Below, piece after piece: positions 15,641-18,133 of a stretch of 18,133 bases of DNA. The DNA comes from Actinomycetes bacterium (GTDB lineage: Bacteria > Actinomycetota > Actinomycetes > Actinomycetales > Cellulomonadaceae), in the NCBI GenBank assembly GCA_023438885.1, contig JAEXPS010000165.1, positions 1 to 18,133 of the forward strand, given 5' to 3'. The position numbers were made by a program, and so were the translations under genes. Position 1 is the first letter of the stretch; each line of letters opens with the position of its first letter. The notes under the pieces were generated by a model. The model was not told where the DNA came from. It saw only the letters and a list, made by a program, of their open reading frames with translations, and made no database searches.

Positions 15641-18082
15641 CTAGAGGGCCCCGCCGCGGCGACGAAGGAGGAGAGTGCTCCGCACGTTGGGCACCTTACT
15701 CCGCTGCCGCACGGGACCCGCAACCCGTCCGCGCAGCGACGCGGTCGACGCCCGCGCGTGCAGCCGCGTGCGGGCGGGCACCGCCCCCCGCATCTCCGCC
15801 AGCGTCGCGTCGACGTCCGCCCAGTAGGCGGCGACGTCGGCGTCGCTCGGCTCGCCGCGCGCGAACACCGCCCGGTCGGCCCGGTGCGCCAGCCCGGCCA
15901 GGCGCACCGCGACGAGCGGGGAGCCCGCGGCGAAGGCATGCCCGACGACTCCGGCAGCTTCCCGCCGGGTCAGCCGCAGCCCGGGAGCCCGGCCCAGGTC
16001 GCGGGCGGCGTCCATCACTTCGTCCCACCCGCCGGCGACGCGATGCACCGGATCGCTCGCGCGGCGGCGCCGGCGGCGGCGCGCCAGCTTGAGGGCCGCC
16101 ACCAGGAGCAGGGGCCCGACGAGCAGCACCAGCACCCCGGCACCGATCCCGGCCCTCAGGAGCACGGCCTGCCAGGAGACCCCGCCCGCCGCCTGCTCGT
16201 CGTCCTGCCGCGTGTTGGGGCGCGCCGTGTCGTCGTCGGGCGGGCTGACGCTCGCGTCCGCGGGTGGCGGCGGCTGGACCACCTGGGGCTTCGGCTCGGA
16301 CGGCTGCGGGTCCGGGTCCTCGTCGACGGTCTTGGACTCAGGCGGCGTCGCATCGAACGCCACCCAGCCGTGACCGGCGAACGGCACCTCGACCCACGCC
16401 CGGATGTCGGCGCCGGTGACCTCGATCGGCGTCCCGGCGGAGGCCGGCTCGCCGCCTGCGGAACCCGGCTCCGCACCGGACTGCGGGGCGAACCCCAGCA
16501 CCACCCGCGCGGGCAGCCCCATCTCGCGGACCATCAGTGCCAGCGTCGCGGCGTACTGCTCGCCGTCCCCGACCATGACGTCGTCGCCGAGGAACCGCGC
16601 GAGCCGGTCGGCACCATGACCCGACAACGACGGGTGCTCCCCTGACTGCCCGTGGCTGAAGTAGCCGTGGTCGGTGAGCCACGTCGCCAGCGCCTGCACC
16701 ACCTCGGCGGGCTTGCCGGCCTCCCGCGCGACCTCCGGGGCCAGCGTGCGCACCCGCGCCGGTTGCCCCGTCAGCGTCGGCGACGAGACGGCGGCCGCCG
16801 GCGAGCCACCCAGCTCCTCCACGGAGACGGCCGCGGGGACCACGGCGTCGAGCGTGTAGCGCAGCCCGGGGCGCAAGCCCCCGACGAGCACGGCAGCGTC
16901 CGTCGCGTCGTTGTACCGCAGGCCGGCAGCCGCCGCGGCGTCGTCGACGCCGATGTGCGTCGCCTCGCCCACCGTCGGCAGCCACGGCCCGGTCAGCGCG
17001 CCTACCTGCACCTGGACGCGAGCCGACGTTCCGGCGACCGTGGCCGTCAGCTGGTCGCCCACGCGCCGGAACTCCCCCGACGCCTCCGCGGCACCCGAAC
17101 CGGCGACGTTCCACACGACGCCGTCGTAGCGGTCCAGGGTCGCCAGCCGGATCCGCGCGCCCTCGGGCAGGCCCGTGACCGTGAACAGCACCGTCTCATC
17201 GAGCTTGACGTACGCCCGGAAGGCGGCGAGCGGGCTCGGGTAGTCGTCGGGGTCGAAGGGCGGGGTGATCCGGTCGCGCAGCACGAACCTCGGATGGTCG
17301 GCGACGAGGCCGGGGCCGACGGTCAGCCCGGAGCCGATCGCCACGGCGGCGATCAGCCCGGTGGCCAGCACGCGAGACGCCCGCAGGCGCCCGGCCCGCC
17401 ACGCCGCCCACCCGCCCAGCACCACGGCGAGCGCCGTCCCCAGGACGGCCGGCGGCACGGGCGGCGTGCGCGTGCCCAGCAGCGCCGCACCGAGTGCCAC
17501 CAGCACGGGGACCCCCGCCGCGAGCGCCGCCACCTGGGGCCGGCGCAGCCGCAGCGTCACCGTCACCGCCGCGGCCGAGCCGACGAGAGCCAGCAGCAGC
17601 GCGGCCACCAGCACCGTGCCACCGGAGCCGATCGGCGGCTGGAGCGTCAGCGCCTGCTTCCACGCCGAAGCCGCGCCGCGGGCGAGCGCCGCCAGGGTGC
17701 CCCGGCCCGGGAGCAGCCCTCCGGTCGTCGTCGTGGGCGCCGCGAGCGCGCCACCCGCCAGCGCGTACGTCACGAGGAGCACGGCGACCACCGTCATCGC
17801 CGACCACCGGCGCCACGCGCCGGCCACGGCCACCGCCGCTCCCAGGGCGAGCCCGCCGGCGATCGCCGGCAGCGCGGATCGGTGCCCGTACACGGGCAGC
17901 AGCGGCGTCAGCGCCAGGGCCAGTGCGCCGACGATCACCGCGACGTCGACGGCTGCGGCCACCCCCCAGCGCGGCCGCCCTCCGCCCGCCGGCGCTCCTC
18001 CCGCCCCCGGTTCCGGGTCCGCCCCCCCGACGCTCGTCGACGACGGCGCGCCGGGACCGACCCCCCGCACCCGCTCCACCAC
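15641..18082 (-). CDS. TgpA-like membrane protein with degenerate transglutaminase-like domain
   Basis: At least 813 residues. Residues ~40-270 hold about six membrane helices of the TgpA N-terminal (DUF3488-type) region. An extracytoplasmic part follows, starting near RFVLRDRITPPFDPDDYPSPLAAFRAYVK. The transglutaminase-like core lies at about 460-590, then a Pro/Asp-rich linker, a helix at about 645-670 ending in RRRRRR, and a cytoplasmic C-terminal domain (DUF4129-like). The core keeps the fold sequences EQYAATLALMVREMGLPARVVLGFAP and AWVEVPFAGHGWVAFDATPPE. The usual catalytic Cys of G-x-C-E-Q is Gly507 and the His of (H)AWVEV is Arg561; only the Asp (577) remains. Such proteins usually follow MoxR-ATPase and DUF58 genes, which would lie right of the window. 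GTG 18082 is a provisional start with a weak ribosome site; the frame is open to the window edge, so the gene may begin outside. Confidence 0.88.
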   Translation of the reverse strand: MVERVRGVGPGAPSSTSVGGADPEPGAGGAPAGGGRPRWGVAAAVDVAVIVGALALALTPLLPVYGHRSALPAIAGGLALGAAVAVAGAWRRWSAMTVVAVLLVTYALAGGALAAPTTTTGGLLPGRGTLAALARGAASAWKQALTLQPPIGSGGTVLVAALLLALVGSAAAVTVTLRLRRPQVAALAAGVPVLVALGAALLGTRTPPVPPAVLGTALAVVLGGWAAWRAGRLRASRVLATGLIAAVAIGSGLTVGPGLVADHPRFVLRDRITPPFDPDDYPSPLAAFRAYVKLDETVLFTVTGLPEGARIRLATLDRYDGVVWNVAGSGAAEASGEFRRVGDQLTATVAGTSARVQVQVGALTGPWLPTVGEATHIGVDDAAAAAGLRYNDATDAAVLVGGLRPGLRYTLDAVVPAAVSVEELGGSPAAAVSSPTLTGQPARVRTLAPEVAREAGKPAEVVQALATWLTDHGYFSHGQSGEHPSLSGHGADRLARFLGDDVMVGDGEQYAATLALMVREMGLPARVVLGFAPQSGAEPGSAGGEPASAGTPIEVTGADIRAWVEVPFAGHGWVAFDATPPESKTVDEDPDPQPSEPKPQVVQPPPPADASVSPPDDDTARPNTRQDDEQAAGGVSWQAVLLRAGIGAGVLVLLVGPLLLVAALKLARRRRRRRASDPVHRVAGGWDEVMDAARDLGRAPGLRLTRREAAGVVGHAFAAGSPLVAVRLAGLAHRADRAVFARGEPSDADVAAYWADVDATLAEMRGAVPARTRLHARASTASLRGRVAGPVRQRSKVPNVRSTLLLRRRGGAL

Positions 18083-18100
18083 CGCACCCCACCACCCGCC

Positions 18101-18133
18101 GAGTGCGGCAGGTCGGCGCGAGCGCGGCAGGTC
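18101..18133. repeat. 19-bp tandem repeat at the right edge
   Basis: GAG(T/C)GCGGCAGGTC occurs at 18101-18114 and again from 18120 to the end, a period of 19 bases. The second copy is cut by the window edge. It lies just upstream of the provisional start of the TgpA-like gene. More copies may lie beyond the window. Confidence 0.5.

Overview
The window comes from a high-GC actinobacterium. Codon third positions are almost all G or C, GTG starts are frequent, and the gene set (long-form LeuA, a DUF222-HNH protein with a mycobacterial-type LexA box, RecO next to UppS, SigE-family ECF sigma factors, a TgpA-like protein) suggests Micrococcales, perhaps near Cellulomonadaceae or Promicromonosporaceae. 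That placement is inferred from gene content and style; no search was run.

Layout from left to right. The 3' end of a GH13 alpha-glucosidase (+) enters from the left edge. It converges on a DUF222-HNH nuclease-family gene (-), which has a near-perfect actinobacterial SOS box just upstream of its start. dusB (-) lies upstream of that gene. Next come two paralogous modules, each an ECF sigma factor translationally coupled (ATGA overlap) to a single-pass membrane protein: 3473-5556 and 7167-9736 (both +). A membrane-anchored M20 peptidase gene on the opposite strand sits between them. glyS (-) follows, then a small degenerate DedA/VTT-like membrane protein (+). The rest is all on the minus strand: uppS, recO, leuA, and a large TgpA-like membrane protein whose 5' end lies at or beyond the right edge. 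Between leuA and recO there are two 63-bp near-identical copies of a long imperfect palindrome and a 20-bp tandem repeat built from the end of leuA.

Most of the window is housekeeping: tRNA modification (dusB), glycyl-tRNA charging (glyS), the cell-wall lipid carrier (uppS), recombination repair (recO) and leucine synthesis (leuA). The most distinctive part is the sigma pair. The two sigma factors are close paralogs. Both genes are preceded by the same ECF-type promoter, TCAAC-N14-GTGCGT, at nearly the same distance from a GTG start, which suggests auto- and cross-regulation. Their partner proteins share a basic N-terminal cytoplasmic segment, one membrane helix and a homologous extracytoplasmic domain ending in a Cys pair. 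One partner carries that domain twice; the other carries it once and then has a region that looks like a beta-propeller. This fits two diverged cell-surface sensing systems made by duplication.

Other points of note are the TgpA-like protein, which has lost the catalytic Cys and His of the transglutaminase core, and a G6/C10 homopolymer-rich left edge that looks like a contig end. No tRNA, rRNA, CRISPR array or insertion sequence was seen. No stretch over 300 bases lacks a gene; the longest gaps (about 220 and 200 bases) hold the SOS promoter and the repeat cluster.
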